From positions 1-64,000 of the forward strand of contig CADBCV010000014.1 in NCBI GenBank assembly GCA_902793285.1: a stretch of 64,000 nucleotides of DNA, in the 5' to 3' direction. Shown piece by piece: positions 50,949-59,221 of this stretch (position 1 is its first letter; each line of letters starts with the position of its first letter). This DNA is from Oscillospiraceae bacterium. Lineage in GTDB: Bacteria > Bacillota > Clostridia > Oscillospirales > Oscillospiraceae. The translations under genes were made by a program, and so were the position numbers. The notes under the pieces were generated by a model. It searched no databases. It saw nothing but the letters and a program-made list of their open reading frames with translations, and had not been told where the DNA came from.

Positions 50949-52442
50949 TCACGCTTTGGTGAGTCTGTCCAGAATGCTCCGGCGCGTCTCGTCGAACAGG
51001 AGCTCGCGGTTATGGCGGAAGTAGGCGTCGCAGCCGAACTCACCCACAAACCAGGAGGTATCGAAGCCCGCGGTGATCTCGGTCACGAAAAGGACGAGCT
51101 CCTGGCTCGGCCCCACGGCCTCCTCGAGAAAGGCGAAGGCGCTCTCGAACATGCGCCCCGTCTCCCCGGCGAGGGCTTCGCGCTTTTCCGTCTCGGCGGC
51201 AAAGAGCCCGCGCAAAAGATCCATCTGTCCCTCCGGGTCGGCGCTCGACTCCGCGAGGGCCATTTCATACGCCTCGAGGCAGTTGATCTCCCGCTGGCGC
51301 AGGCTTTTCTGCTCCCGGTCCTCCTGTCCCGCGTCGGACGCCCGCCTGAGCGTCTCGCGCCTGACGGCGAGGATCTCGGGCAGGGTCTTTGCCGGGGCCT
51401 CCGGCAGGCGGGCCTTCACCCCGGCGAGGGTGTCATACAGGGCGGCGCAGAGCGCGTCCTGACGCCGGGTCTCGCGCGATGCCTCCGAGAGGCGGGAGAG
51501 CAGCAGCCCCATCACGGCGAGCTTTTCGTCAAAGGGCGCGGCGGCAAACTCCGTGCGCGTCAGTCTCGGGGCGCGGCCCGCGAGGATATCGTCGATGTGA
51601 TAGACCTCGCGGTACTTGTTATAGAGGGCGTAGTAGTTCGTAAAGTCCCGGGCCACGGCGGGGAGCTGGATATACTGCACCGCAAGCTCCGTGTCCGGCG
51701 CGATGCCGAGCGCTTCATAGGCGTACAGGATCTCGCTCAGATCCTCCCAGCCGCGGGCGGTGGCAAACTGCATCCCCTCGGCGCTGTTTTCGATGCGGTA
51801 GAAGTTCTCCTTCTTGAGATCGAGGTAGGAGATCACGGCCCCGTGCAGGCCCCGCCGCAGGGCGTACTCCTTCCAGACCGTGAAGTCCTCCTCCACGGTG
51901 ATGCGCTTGACGCGGTCGAGCGTCACCACGTCAAAGTCCCGGACGGAGCGGTTGTACTCCGGGGGATTGCCCGCCGCGACGATGAGCCAGCCCTCCGGCA
52001 GCTTCTGGTTGCCGAAGGTCTTGCACTGGAGAAACTGGAGCATCATGGGGGCGAGGGTTTCGGACACGCAGTTGATTTCATCCAGGAACAAAATCCCCTC
52101 CCGGATGCCGGTTCTCTCCATCATGGCATAGACGGAGCCTAAAATCTCGCTCATGGTGTACTCGGTGACGCTGCGCTCGACCCCGTCGTAGACCCGCTTT
52201 TCGATGAAGGGCAGGCCGATGGCGCTCTGGCGGGTGTGGTGCGTGATGGTGTAGGACACAAGGCCCACGTTCTCCTCGGCCGCGATCTGCTCCATGATCT
52301 GGGTCTTGCCGATGCCCGGCGGCCCCATGAGCAGCACCGGGCGCTGCCGGACGGCGGGGATGCGGGGGTTTCCCAGCGCGTCCCGGTCAAGATAGGCGCG
52401 CAGGGTGTTGCGGATCTGCTCCTTGGCTTGTTTGATGTTCAT
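50949..52442 (-). CDS. MoxR-type AAA+ ATPase
   Basis: 497 residues. Walker A G-P-P-G-I-G-K-T, Walker B I-L-F-L-D-E-I-N and sensor A-A-G-N-P-P lie in the first 200 residues, typical of MoxR/RavA. The C-terminal half (about 230 residues) is helical and not assigned. These ATPases act with VWA-domain partners, and the VWA gene is immediately upstream. GAGGT precedes the ATG. Confidence 0.9.
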   Translation of the reverse strand: MNIKQAKEQIRNTLRAYLDRDALGNPRIPAVRQRPVLLMGPPGIGKTQIMEQIAAEENVGLVSYTITHHTRQSAIGLPFIEKRVYDGVERSVTEYTMSEILGSVYAMMERTGIREGILFLDEINCVSETLAPMMLQFLQCKTFGNQKLPEGWLIVAAGNPPEYNRSVRDFDVVTLDRVKRITVEEDFTVWKEYALRRGLHGAVISYLDLKKENFYRIENSAEGMQFATARGWEDLSEILYAYEALGIAPDTELAVQYIQLPAVARDFTNYYALYNKYREVYHIDDILAGRAPRLTRTEFAAAPFDEKLAVMGLLLSRLSEASRETRRQDALCAALYDTLAGVKARLPEAPAKTLPEILAVRRETLRRASDAGQEDREQKSLRQREINCLEAYEMALAESSADPEGQMDLLRGLFAAETEKREALAGETGRMFESAFAFLEEAVGPSQELVLFVTEITAGFDTSWFVGEFGCDAYFRHNRELLFDETRRSILDRLTKA

Positions 52443-52464
52443 AATCTGACCTCTGATTCAAATC

Positions 52465-52603
52465 GTTTTTGAGGGAGCTTTGCTTCCTCAAAAACACCTT
52501 AGGTGAGCAAAGCGAACCCTCGCGTCGATCAAACACGGCTTGTCCCCCGTAAGCCGTGTGCGATAAACGCGAGCAGCTCGATTGAATGCCTGCATTCAAT
52601 CGA
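52465..52603 (-). other. Structured intergenic region inside the VWA-AAA operon
   Basis: Three strong hairpins lie in the 162-base gap. TCGATTGAATGC/GCATTCAATCGA is at 52578-52603. CTCGCG/CGCGAG (52519-52573) encloses CACGGCTT/AAGCCGTG. GTTTTTGAGG/CCTCAAAAAC is at 52465-52495, just before the AAA start region. Order and depth suggest a regulatory RNA or processing sites; no known riboswitch class is recognised. Confidence 0.5.
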
Positions 52604-52604
52604 A

Positions 52605-53963
52605 TCAAAGCTCCGGCATTTCCTGCAAAATCTCCTCCTGCCAGAACTCGTCGAAGCTCTCGCGGGGCTTGCGCCATGGCAGCTCCGGCGTGATGCGGAT
52701 GGCCCAGGGCGGGATCTTCACGGAGAGGGGCGGCTCCTCGAGGAGGATGAAGGCCGTCTCATAATCCGGCCGCCGCTCGGGGTAGATGCCCATGCCGTCC
52801 GTGAAGTAGAGAAGACCACGGAGATTTGAAAAGCTCCCCGCGGCGACGAGCTTGTCCACATGCTCGAACACCGGGCGAAAGTCCGTGGCGCTCCCGCCCG
52901 AGAGGGGCAGGTTTTCCATATAGCGCCGGAGCCCCTCGAGACTTGTGATCTTCTGATCGGAGCGGAGCTGATCGTCGCACTGGAGGATATGGATGTTGAG
53001 CTTTCGCGTGAAGCTGTCCGTGGAGCGGAGGATGGCGTAGGTGCTCGCGAGAAACTCCCGCACGAGGGCGCCGGAGGTGGACATGGAGGTGTCGATCGCG
53101 ATGACGAAGTCCTCGATGCGCCGCTCCTCCCGGGTCTCGGGCGGCTCGATGAGCGGCATGTTGCCGTAGCGCATGAGACCATAGGTGTAGTAGATATAGT
53201 CAAAGGCGTCCCCGTCCGCGTGCAGGACCTCCCGGGGCGCGGCGAAGCGGCGGAGAAACTTCCGGTAGTCCACATCGTCCCGCGCGGAGACGGAGAGCTG
53301 CTCCATCACGCCCTCGCCCCCGGCGCCGCGCTCGGACACCATGCTCTCAAGCGCCGTCTGCGAGCGGGAGGCCGCATCCTGCCAGCGCTGATCCTGGCGC
53401 TCGCTCCGCTCCCGCTCCCGCTTCTCCTCAAGGTTCCAGAGACTGTGGTCGTCCATGGCGAAGAGCCGGGAGAGGCTTGCAATCTCATACTCCGGCAGGC
53501 GCTCTCTCAGGAGCATACGGTAGATCCCCTCGGCGCTCAGGACCTTCATCTCCCGGCGGCACCGGGCCAGAAAGCGTCTGCGCGGCGGCCTCTCGTCCAC
53601 CCCGAGACAGGAAAGGGCCAGGGAGTCGATGACGCTCTCCACCGCGGCGTCGCAGGCGAGATCCCAGAGGGCCGCGTCCCGCCCCCGGCGCTTTTTGAGA
53701 TGGCGGAAGAGACAGTGCAGAACCATATGCAGATGCAGGCGCGCGGCGAAGGTCTGGCTTTTGAGAAAGCCCGCGGCGAGAAAGGCGGCGTTATAGTAAA
53801 GCGTCTCCCCCTCGGTCGCGGCGCTCGTCGTGACCGTGTCCCCCGGCATAATATTCAGCGCGCAGAAGGAGCCGCTCAGATACGGCAGGGCAAGGCAGAG
53901 CCGGTTTCGCCCCTCCATCAGAATGTCGCGCCCGACGGCGCTGAGATTTTCGGATTTTTCCAT
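52605..53963 (-). CDS. VWA-domain protein (DUF2201-like metallopeptidase relative)
   Basis: 452 residues. An N-terminal DUF2201_N-like helical domain carries H-L-H-M-V-L-H-C-L-F-R-H, where the usual H-E-x-x-H Glu is replaced. This suggests loss of peptidase activity. The middle is charged (E-E-K-R-E-R-E-R-S). The C-terminal VWA-like domain has a MIDAS D-T-S-M-S-T-S and L-L-Y-F-T-D-G-M-G. Works with the MoxR ATPase downstream. The 5' leader is inside a palindromic repeat. Confidence 0.8.
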   Translation of the reverse strand: MEKSENLSAVGRDILMEGRNRLCLALPYLSGSFCALNIMPGDTVTTSAATEGETLYYNAAFLAAGFLKSQTFAARLHLHMVLHCLFRHLKKRRGRDAALWDLACDAAVESVIDSLALSCLGVDERPPRRRFLARCRREMKVLSAEGIYRMLLRERLPEYEIASLSRLFAMDDHSLWNLEEKRERERSERQDQRWQDAASRSQTALESMVSERGAGGEGVMEQLSVSARDDVDYRKFLRRFAAPREVLHADGDAFDYIYYTYGLMRYGNMPLIEPPETREERRIEDFVIAIDTSMSTSGALVREFLASTYAILRSTDSFTRKLNIHILQCDDQLRSDQKITSLEGLRRYMENLPLSGGSATDFRPVFEHVDKLVAAGSFSNLRGLLYFTDGMGIYPERRPDYETAFILLEEPPLSVKIPPWAIRITPELPWRKPRESFDEFWQEEILQEMPEL

Positions 53964-53970
53964 ATTCTAT

Positions 53971-54154
53971 AGGCTCCCTCCCGGGGATACTCCTTCCGTC
54001 ACGGCCTCGCGGGAGATCGGCCGTGCCACCTCCCTCAGAGAGGGAGGCTTTCAAGGCTCCCTCCGTGAGGGAGCTGTCAGCGCCGTTCACGGCGATGACT
54101 GAGGGAGTACTCCTTCCGCCGCTGAAGCGGTCCCCCTCCCTCAGAGAGGGAGGC
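53971..54154. repeat. Composite palindromic repeat, family C copy 1
   Basis: It contains CACCTCCCTCAGAGAGGGAG twice (around 54031-54050 and 54133-54153) and GGCTCCCTCC...AGGGAGCTGTCA, CGCCG..CGGCGATG and CTGAGGGAGTACTCCTTCCG. It fills the gap between the LRR and VWA genes. A related array is at 56661-56868. Confidence 0.85.
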
Positions 54155-55127
54155 TATAATTCATATTTTTTGACCCCCCCGCCGCGGGTCCGCTGTGCCG
54201 CTTTTCCAGCAGGAGCGCCGTCGCCTCGGTGTCACGGGCCTCGCGCGCCTCGCGGAGGGCGGCGTCGAGGATCTCGTCCGGGCAGTCGCCGAGCCCCAGC
54301 AGGAGGCGCAGGCCCTCCGCGTCCCGCTCGCGCAGGGCAAAGGAGAGGGCGTCCCCCAGCCGGCGGCGAAGATAGGCCGCGTACCCATCCCGCGCCCGGT
54401 CCGCGAGCTCAGAGGGCCAGCGCAGGCGGTAATACGCAAGGCGCAGGGCGCTCTGCTCGTCATGCTCCGCGGCGAGATAGCCCCGCCACAGGGCGTCATA
54501 GTCCGAAACCGCGAGCGCCTTCTCCCGGAAGACCCCGTGGTAGGCGTAGCCCCCGCCGCTGATCTTGAGCTCAAAGTGGTGGGCGGGGCTGTTCTCGGTA
54601 TAGTTTTCGATATATTCGGGGAAGATGAGGCGCAGGACGGACCCGTCCGGATTGCAAACCGTCACGTCGAGCTCCTGCGAGAGGGCGCGCGCAATGGCGG
54701 CGAGGGCCGGGCCCTGCCGGAGGCCGGTGCGCTGAAGCTCGATTTTGGAAAAGGCGCGGCAGTTCATAAAGCCCGCGCTGCCGATCTCCTCGAGTTCGTC
54801 CGAAAAGCGCAGCGTCTCCATGGCCCGGAGGTTCATGAAGGCGTAGTCCCCGATATGCAATAGCGCCCGGGGCAGGGTGAGGTCGGTGATATTGCGGTTA
54901 TCCCAGTCCTCCGATTCCGCCCCGCCAAGGATGCGCACTTCCTCCCCCTCCGCGGGGGCGGGGGCGGGGGCGAGGGCGCGGTCCGAGAGCATTGTTACCG
55001 GCAGGCCGAAGAGCGCCTCCGGCAGGACAGCGATCTTATCGCAGGTCCGGGCGCGCAGGATCGTGACGCTCTCCGGCTCCCGCCTTACCGTGAGGCGCCA
55101 GTTTGTAAGGCCGCTGATGCTTTTCAA
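54141..55127 (-). CDS. Leucine-rich-repeat (LRR_5) protein, first gene of the VWA-AAA run
   Basis: 328 residues starting at TTG 55127, chosen for GAGGAGGAA seven bases upstream. The N-terminal 190 residues carry BspA-type LRR_5 units (L-T-L-P-R-A-L-L-H-I-G-D-Y-A-F, I-G-S-A-G-F-M-N-C). The C-terminal 130 residues form two or three ankyrin-like or helical pairs (L-L-L-G-L-G-D-C-P-D-E). No signal peptide, so it is cytoplasmic. The last residues (Y-S-L-P-L) and TGA are encoded by the family C palindrome. Confidence 0.7.
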   Translation of the reverse strand: MKSISGLTNWRLTVRREPESVTILRARTCDKIAVLPEALFGLPVTMLSDRALAPAPAPAEGEEVRILGGAESEDWDNRNITDLTLPRALLHIGDYAFMNLRAMETLRFSDELEEIGSAGFMNCRAFSKIELQRTGLRQGPALAAIARALSQELDVTVCNPDGSVLRLIFPEYIENYTENSPAHHFELKISGGGYAYHGVFREKALAVSDYDALWRGYLAAEHDEQSALRLAYYRLRWPSELADRARDGYAAYLRRRLGDALSFALRERDAEGLRLLLGLGDCPDEILDAALREAREARDTEATALLLEKRHSGPAAGGSKNMNYSLPL

Positions 55128-55223
55128 AGGCTTCCTCCTCAATTCAGATGATTGCAGTGGAAAAAACGCGGGATATGGGATATACTGAGTTTCATCAAAC
55201 AACACATTTTGGAGGCCATACCG

Positions 55224-55679
55224 ATGACAGATTATGACATGCTCTCTAAACGCTTTCTCGCGCTCACGGACGGGGTGCCGCACCGGATCGCGAATCTCGC
55301 GAACGCCGCGGCCCTGCTCTATCAGGAGCTGGAGGATCTCAACTGGGCGGGCTTTTACCTCATGGAGGGGGGCCGCCTCGTCCTCGGACCCTTCCAGGGA
55401 AAGCCCGCCTGCATTGAGATCCCGGTGGGCCGCGGCGTGTGCGGCACGGCGGTGCAGGAGGGGCGCACCCAGCTTGTGCCGGACGTGCACCTCTTCCCCG
55501 GGCACATCGCCTGCGACAGCGACTCCAATTCCGAGATCGTCGTCCCCCTGCGGGTGCGGGGGCAGATCGCGGGCGTCCTCGATCTCGACAGCCCCTGGCC
55601 GGGCCGCTTTGACGCGGAGGATCAGAGGGGGCTGGAGGACTTTGCCGGGCTCGTGTCTCAGATGCTGGAGCGCTGCTGA
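55224..55679 (+). CDS. msrC: GAF-domain free methionine-R-sulfoxide reductase
   Basis: 151 residues from ATG 55224 (GGAGG upstream). A single GAF domain has the fRMsr signatures W-A-G-F-Y-L, G-R-G-V-C-G-T-A and H-I-A-C-D-S-D-S-N-S-E-I-V-V-P. The two conserved active-site cysteines are present. It reduces free methionine R-sulfoxide with thioredoxin. Convergent with the next gene, overlapping by 22 bases. Confidence 0.9.
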   Translation: MTDYDMLSKRFLALTDGVPHRIANLANAAALLYQELEDLNWAGFYLMEGGRLVLGPFQGKPACIEIPVGRGVCGTAVQEGRTQLVPDVHLFPGHIACDSDSNSEIVVPLRVRGQIAGVLDLDSPWPGRFDAEDQRGLEDFAGLVSQMLERC

Positions 55680-56494
55680 GTCTCCTCCTCTTCTCTGCGG
55701 CGGCCGCCGCGCGGGCGCACGGGGGCGCGCGGCGCAAGCTCGCGCACGTCCACGCCCGTGAGCTGCTTGATGATCCACACGAAAAACAGCAGCACCAGGA
55801 TCGGGATCACGCAGGAGGTCACGATCATCACCGCGAGACTCTCCACAAAGCGGTTCATGACGGCGGAGGCTTTCTCCGTGATGCTGTCCTTCGTCTCGGA
55901 CAGGCGGTTCAGGATCGAGCGGAGCATGTTCGTATCCTCCGCCGCGGCGAGCTCCGACGTCTCGTCCGAGAGCTGCTCGGCCGAGGCGATGGTCGTGTCG
56001 ATGGACTCGCGGTAGGTGTCATAGATGAGGTCGGAGGTCCGGATGCTCAGCGGGATGACCGCGAGCAGGGCGAGGCTCATGAGCAGGAGCTTTACGCCCT
56101 GCCTGTCCATAAAGCGCGGGTTCCAGATCCGCCCGGCGATGAACGTGAGGCAGGTAAGCGGGAGCATCGTCCGGAAGACCCCGAGCGGAATGAGCGTCAG
56201 GAGATACTTCTCCGCGTACAGCACGCAGAGGATCAGCAGGAAGTATTCCGAGAAGTCCGCGAGCTTTTCGGCGATGGGCGTCGCGGTGTCCCCCGGGATG
56301 GCGGAGATGCCGGCGGAGGTCACGGTGGACGCCGCCATGAGCTTCAAAACCGTCTCCGTCTTTTCATCCAGGGACGCGGTATATTCCGTGTAGCGCGCGG
56401 GGTCGGACGCCTCCTGCGCCACGGGGAAGAAGGCGAGCAGCGCAAAGGCGATGAGCGCGATGCACACGGCGATTTTCGATGCGGTTCTGTTCAT
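55658..56494 (-). CDS. Polytopic membrane protein of unknown function
   Basis: 278 residues with about five transmembrane helices (residues 8-25, 80-105, 110-125, 135-155, 220-245). A long extracytoplasmic helical segment (T-S-D-L-I-Y-D-T..E-S-I-D-T-T) separates the fourth and fifth helices. The tail is charged (R-P-R-G-G-R-R-R-E-E-E-E). GGAGTGAAAAC precedes the ATG. I do not recognise a family. Confidence 0.6.
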   Translation of the reverse strand: MNRTASKIAVCIALIAFALLAFFPVAQEASDPARYTEYTASLDEKTETVLKLMAASTVTSAGISAIPGDTATPIAEKLADFSEYFLLILCVLYAEKYLLTLIPLGVFRTMLPLTCLTFIAGRIWNPRFMDRQGVKLLLMSLALLAVIPLSIRTSDLIYDTYRESIDTTIASAEQLSDETSELAAAEDTNMLRSILNRLSETKDSITEKASAVMNRFVESLAVMIVTSCVIPILVLLFFVWIIKQLTGVDVRELAPRAPVRPRGGRRREEEETQQRSSI

Positions 56495-56660
56495 GTTTTC
56501 ACTCCTTGTCTCTGTCCCCCTTTCGCCGGGGGAGCGCAGGCGGGAAAGTTTCTGTCGAAATACAGTCTATTTATAACATAGAATCCCCTTAACTTCAACA
56601 CCCGGCCTTTTGCGGGGGCGGACAGCCCTCTCAGTCACAGCGCGGCCGGACACGCGCTGT

Positions 56661-56868
56661 GCCAGCTCCCCCAGAGGGGGGGCCAAGGACGCAGGGCCGC
56701 GCTTGGCCCCCTTGCCTAAAGGGGGCTTTGAAATGCGGGGGAAGGCTAATAACGGCTCCCTCCCTAAGGGAGCTGTCATCGCCGCTCGCGGCGATGTCTG
56801 AGGGAGTGCTCCTTCCGTCATCCGGCTTGCGGGGGACGCCGGATGCCACCTCCCTCAGAGAGGGAGGC
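56661..56868. repeat. Composite palindromic repeat, family C copy 2
   Basis: CCAGCTCCCCCAGAGGGGG and CCTAAAGGGGGCTTTG at the left, GGCTCCCTCCCTAAGGGAGC, CGCCGCTCGCGGCGATG and CTGAGGGAGTGCTCCTTCCG, ending CACCTCCCTCAGAGAGGGAG. The same modules occur in the same order as at 53971-54154. The surrounding gap 56495-57136 has no gene. Confidence 0.8.
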
Positions 56869-57095
56869 AAAAGCGCGCAAAAAGCGCCGTACACCCCTAA
56901 AAATGGGTATACGACGCCCTTACAATTTATGGAAGAGGCTGCCAGCCCGAAATTAACTGACTGACTGACTCATTTTCCGCCCTGCCGCCATGTCTGTCAG
57001 CCCCTTTCCCATAATATATTCGATTTTTTTATAGAAAAATTTTCCTTACGTCAAGGGCTTTTGGCGATATTTGCCATGGTTTTTTCGGCACACAT

Positions 57096-57125
57096 GAAAA
57101 ACCCCGACGGGTGCTCCGCCGGGGT
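57096..57125 (-). terminator. Terminator of the coat-protein pair
   Basis: ACCCCG (57101-57106) and CGGGGT (57120-57125) with inner CGG/CCG form the stem. On the minus strand it is followed by TTTTT. Confidence 0.8.
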
Positions 57126-57136
57126 GCGTTTTGGGT

Positions 57137-57385
57137 TCAGCAGGTCGGGGTGAACTTCTGCTTCGTCTGCTGGCGCTTCTGCTCGGGCGCGGTATCCGTC
57201 TGGTACCAGCCCTTCGCCGCCATCTGCTGGTAGAGCGCGTCGCCCATGCTGAGAGCGTCGTCAAAGGCCGCGGAGAAGGTCTGGCGTACCTGGGCCGTGC
57301 TCGATTCGATGGCCCCGTGCATATACAGGTCGCACACGCCCTTCGCGTCCAGAAGCAGGCCCTCCATAATGCATTTGTCGTCCAT
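57137..57385 (-). CDS. Small CotF-like spore coat protein
   Basis: 82 residues from ATG 57385, behind GAGGTGAC. The pattern M-D-D-K-x-I-M-E-G-L-L-L-D-A-K-G-V-C-D-L-Y-type start, plus F-D-D-A-L-S-M and Y-Q-Q-M-A-A-K-G-W-Y, matches the C-terminal half of CotF/YhcQ-like ferritin-fold coat proteins of clostridia. It likely assembles in the spore coat with the upstream small protein. Confidence 0.75.
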   Translation of the reverse strand: MDDKCIMEGLLLDAKGVCDLYMHGAIESSTAQVRQTFSAAFDDALSMGDALYQQMAAKGWYQTDTAPEQKRQQTKQKFTPTC

Positions 57386-57395
57386 GTCTGTCACC

Positions 57396-57569
57396 TCACA
57401 CAAGATCGTAAAACTGCCGGTACATCTGCCGGTGGCGCTCGGCCATCTGGGTCACCTGCGTGCGCAGGGCGTTGTCCTGGAGCCGGTCGGCGGCGTTCTG
57501 GAACTGCGCCGCCAGAAGCTGCGCGTGCGAGAGCGCGTCATCCACATAGAGTAGCTCTTTCGTCGTCAT
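57396..57569 (-). CDS. 57-residue CotF-like spore coat partner
   Basis: From ATG 57569 (GGAGAATCCCC upstream): M-T-T-K-E-L-L-Y-V-D-D-A-L-S-H-A, then a Q-rich helix and H-R-Q-M-Y-R-Q-F-Y. This matches the N-terminal half of CotF-like proteins. Ten bases separate its stop from the second gene, so the CotF fold is split over two genes, as is usual in this lineage. Confidence 0.75.
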   Translation of the reverse strand: MTTKELLYVDDALSHAQLLAAQFQNAADRLQDNALRTQVTQMAERHRQMYRQFYDLV

Positions 57570-57661
57570 GGGGATTCTCCTTTCCAAGTTCGGGATCGCG
57601 CCGATCCCTCTGACGATAGCTTTCCCCGGCTTTTTGTGTTTATGCCGGACAGATTTTTTTG

Positions 57662-57690
57662 TTGACAAGCGCGCGCCGCTATGCTATCAT
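57662..57690 (+). promoter_or_regulatory. Promoter of tRNA-Ser
   Basis: TTGACA (57662-57667), 17-base GC-rich spacer, TATCAT (57685-57690), 15 bases before the tRNA. Confidence 0.7.
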
Positions 57691-57704
57691 ACTCAAGCGG
57701 CATC

Positions 57705-57800
57705 GTGCAGAAGTACCCAAGAGGCCGAAGGGGCTCCCCTGCTAAGGGAGTAGGCCGGTTTAGACCCGGCGCGAGGGTTCAAATCCCTCCTTCTGCGCCA
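57705..57800 (+). tRNA. tRNA-Ser (anticodon GCU)
   Basis: The acceptor arm GTGCAGA pairs with TCTGCGC (one T-G wobble). Anticodon stem CTCCC/GGGAG encloses loop CTGCTAA, giving anticodon GCT. A long variable arm (AGGCCGG..CCGGC-type) is typical of serine tRNA. The T-arm is GAGGG-TTCAAAT-CCCTC and CCA is encoded. It reads AGC/AGU codons. The 3' end serves as the integration site of the element that follows. Confidence 0.95.
57773..57800 (+). other. Probable attachment site (attL) at the tRNA-Ser 3' end
   Basis: The T-arm and acceptor end of tRNA-Ser (57773-57800) lie directly against a tyrosine-integrase gene running toward them. This is the standard tRNA integration layout. The partner repeat at the right end is not in the window, so the exact core length is unknown. 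Confidence 0.6.
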
Positions 57801-57803
57801 AAG

Positions 57804-57846
57804 AAAAGTCTTGATTTCGTTATGAAGTCAAGGCTTTTTCTTTTTT
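57804..57846. terminator. Terminator between tRNA-Ser and the integrase
   Basis: GTCTTGATTTC pairs with GAAGTCAAGGC (with G-T wobbles), flanked by AAAA and TTTTTCTTTTTTT. It can serve the tRNA and, more weakly, the integrase. Confidence 0.75.
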
Positions 57847-57917
57847 TGAACTGGATTTGACCCCTGAAAAGTTCGTTTTTTATATAGTTGTATTTCAGTT
57901 CCCCTTTGTTTTCCCCT

Positions 57918-59141
57918 TTAGACGGTTTTCGGGGGAGCCGGAAGGACGGATTGAATATACTTCTCCATGCGGGCGGCACTCTCCTTGGCCATGGCGGTCT
58001 TTACATGGCCGTACTGCTGAAGCGTAAAGGCAGCGGTATAGTGGCCGAGATTCCCCTGAACGGTTTTGATGTCGTCGCCGGCTTGGATGGAAGAAGTCGC
58101 ATAAGTATGTCGCAAATCATGGAAGCGTTGACTGTCACAGCCGATCTCTTTTACAAGGCGCTTAAAGTTGTTATAGACTGTGACCGGCGAAAGATGCTCC
58201 CCGATTTCATTGGTAAAAACAAGATTCCACTTATCGTCAAATCCGGCACGGTTTCTGGCAAGCTTTCCCTGTATAACCTGTTGCTCACGGAGCAGAGCAA
58301 GTACGGTATCTGCCACATATAGGGTTCTCGGCTTTCCGTTCTTCGGCGACCCGAGATAGAATTCCCGCGTTTCTCTGTTCTTTAGTAGCTGTTGTTTTAC
58401 GGTGATGGTGTGCTGCTCCCAGTTGATACAATCCCAGGAGAGGCCGAGAATCTCGCCCTCACGCAGTCCGGTGAACAAAGTAATCAAGTAAATGATTCGG
58501 TATTTATGGGAACCGATCTGCTCGACAAAACTCTTGATCTCCTCGTCCTCCATGGGCGTGATCTCCTTTTGCTGGACCTTGGGAAGATCAATGCCAATGG
58601 CGTCCGCTGGATTACTCGCAATGTACTTCAGGGCGACAGCTCTGGAAAGCGCGCGATGCAGTGTCCCGTGGATATTTTTAATTGTTTTGGGAGACAGCGG
58701 TTCCCCTGTAGCCGCATTACTGAGATTGTTATAGAATTGCTGAACCATCAGTGGCGTCAGCTTGGATAGCTTTACCTTTCCCAGCGCGGGAAGGATATGA
58801 ACTCTGCAGGTTGTCTTATAGCTGCTGACGGTGTTTGGCTTAATGCTGTTCAGATATTCGTTCTGCCAGATTTCCAGCCATTGCGCAACCGTTAACTTGC
58901 ATGGCTCCACATAGGTACCTTTATCGACCTCAGCCTGCAGAGCCTTGTACTTCTGGATGACCTCTTTCTGCGTCTTCCCGGAGAGCGTGCGCTGCTTCTG
59001 CTTCCCCGTCAGGGGATCGTAGCCCGTTGTGCATTTGACCTCGTAATAAGTATATTCTCTTCCGTTTTTGATCTTTGTTTTGATATAAGGAACACACATC
59101 CCAGCGGGCGCGCGTTTCCTTGTCGTTTCTTTGCGCGGCAT
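57918..59141 (-). CDS. int: Tyrosine-family site-specific integrase
   Basis: 407 residues from ATG 59141 (GAAAGGAGG upstream). An Arm-binding N-terminus (Y-Y-E-V-K-C-T-T-G-Y-D-P-L-T-G-K) precedes the SAM-like core-binding domain (about 70-170). The catalytic domain has Arg in T-G-L-R-E-G-E, H-D-L-R-H-T-Y-A, a G-H and the Tyr in L-Q-Q-Y-G-H-V. All catalytic residues are visible. Similar to Tn916/ICE-type integrases. Reads toward the tRNA-Ser att site. Confidence 0.95.
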   Translation of the reverse strand: MPRKETTRKRAPAGMCVPYIKTKIKNGREYTYYEVKCTTGYDPLTGKQKQRTLSGKTQKEVIQKYKALQAEVDKGTYVEPCKLTVAQWLEIWQNEYLNSIKPNTVSSYKTTCRVHILPALGKVKLSKLTPLMVQQFYNNLSNAATGEPLSPKTIKNIHGTLHRALSRAVALKYIASNPADAIGIDLPKVQQKEITPMEDEEIKSFVEQIGSHKYRIIYLITLFTGLREGEILGLSWDCINWEQHTITVKQQLLKNRETREFYLGSPKNGKPRTLYVADTVLALLREQQVIQGKLARNRAGFDDKWNLVFTNEIGEHLSPVTVYNNFKRLVKEIGCDSQRFHDLRHTYATSSIQAGDDIKTVQGNLGHYTAAFTLQQYGHVKTAMAKESAARMEKYIQSVLPAPPKTV

Positions 59142-59221
59142 GTTTGCCTCCTTTCAAATCTGCCGCACAGGATGTAGCATAATCATTTTACACCCCGTGC
59201 AGCAGTAGCGTCAACGAAGAA

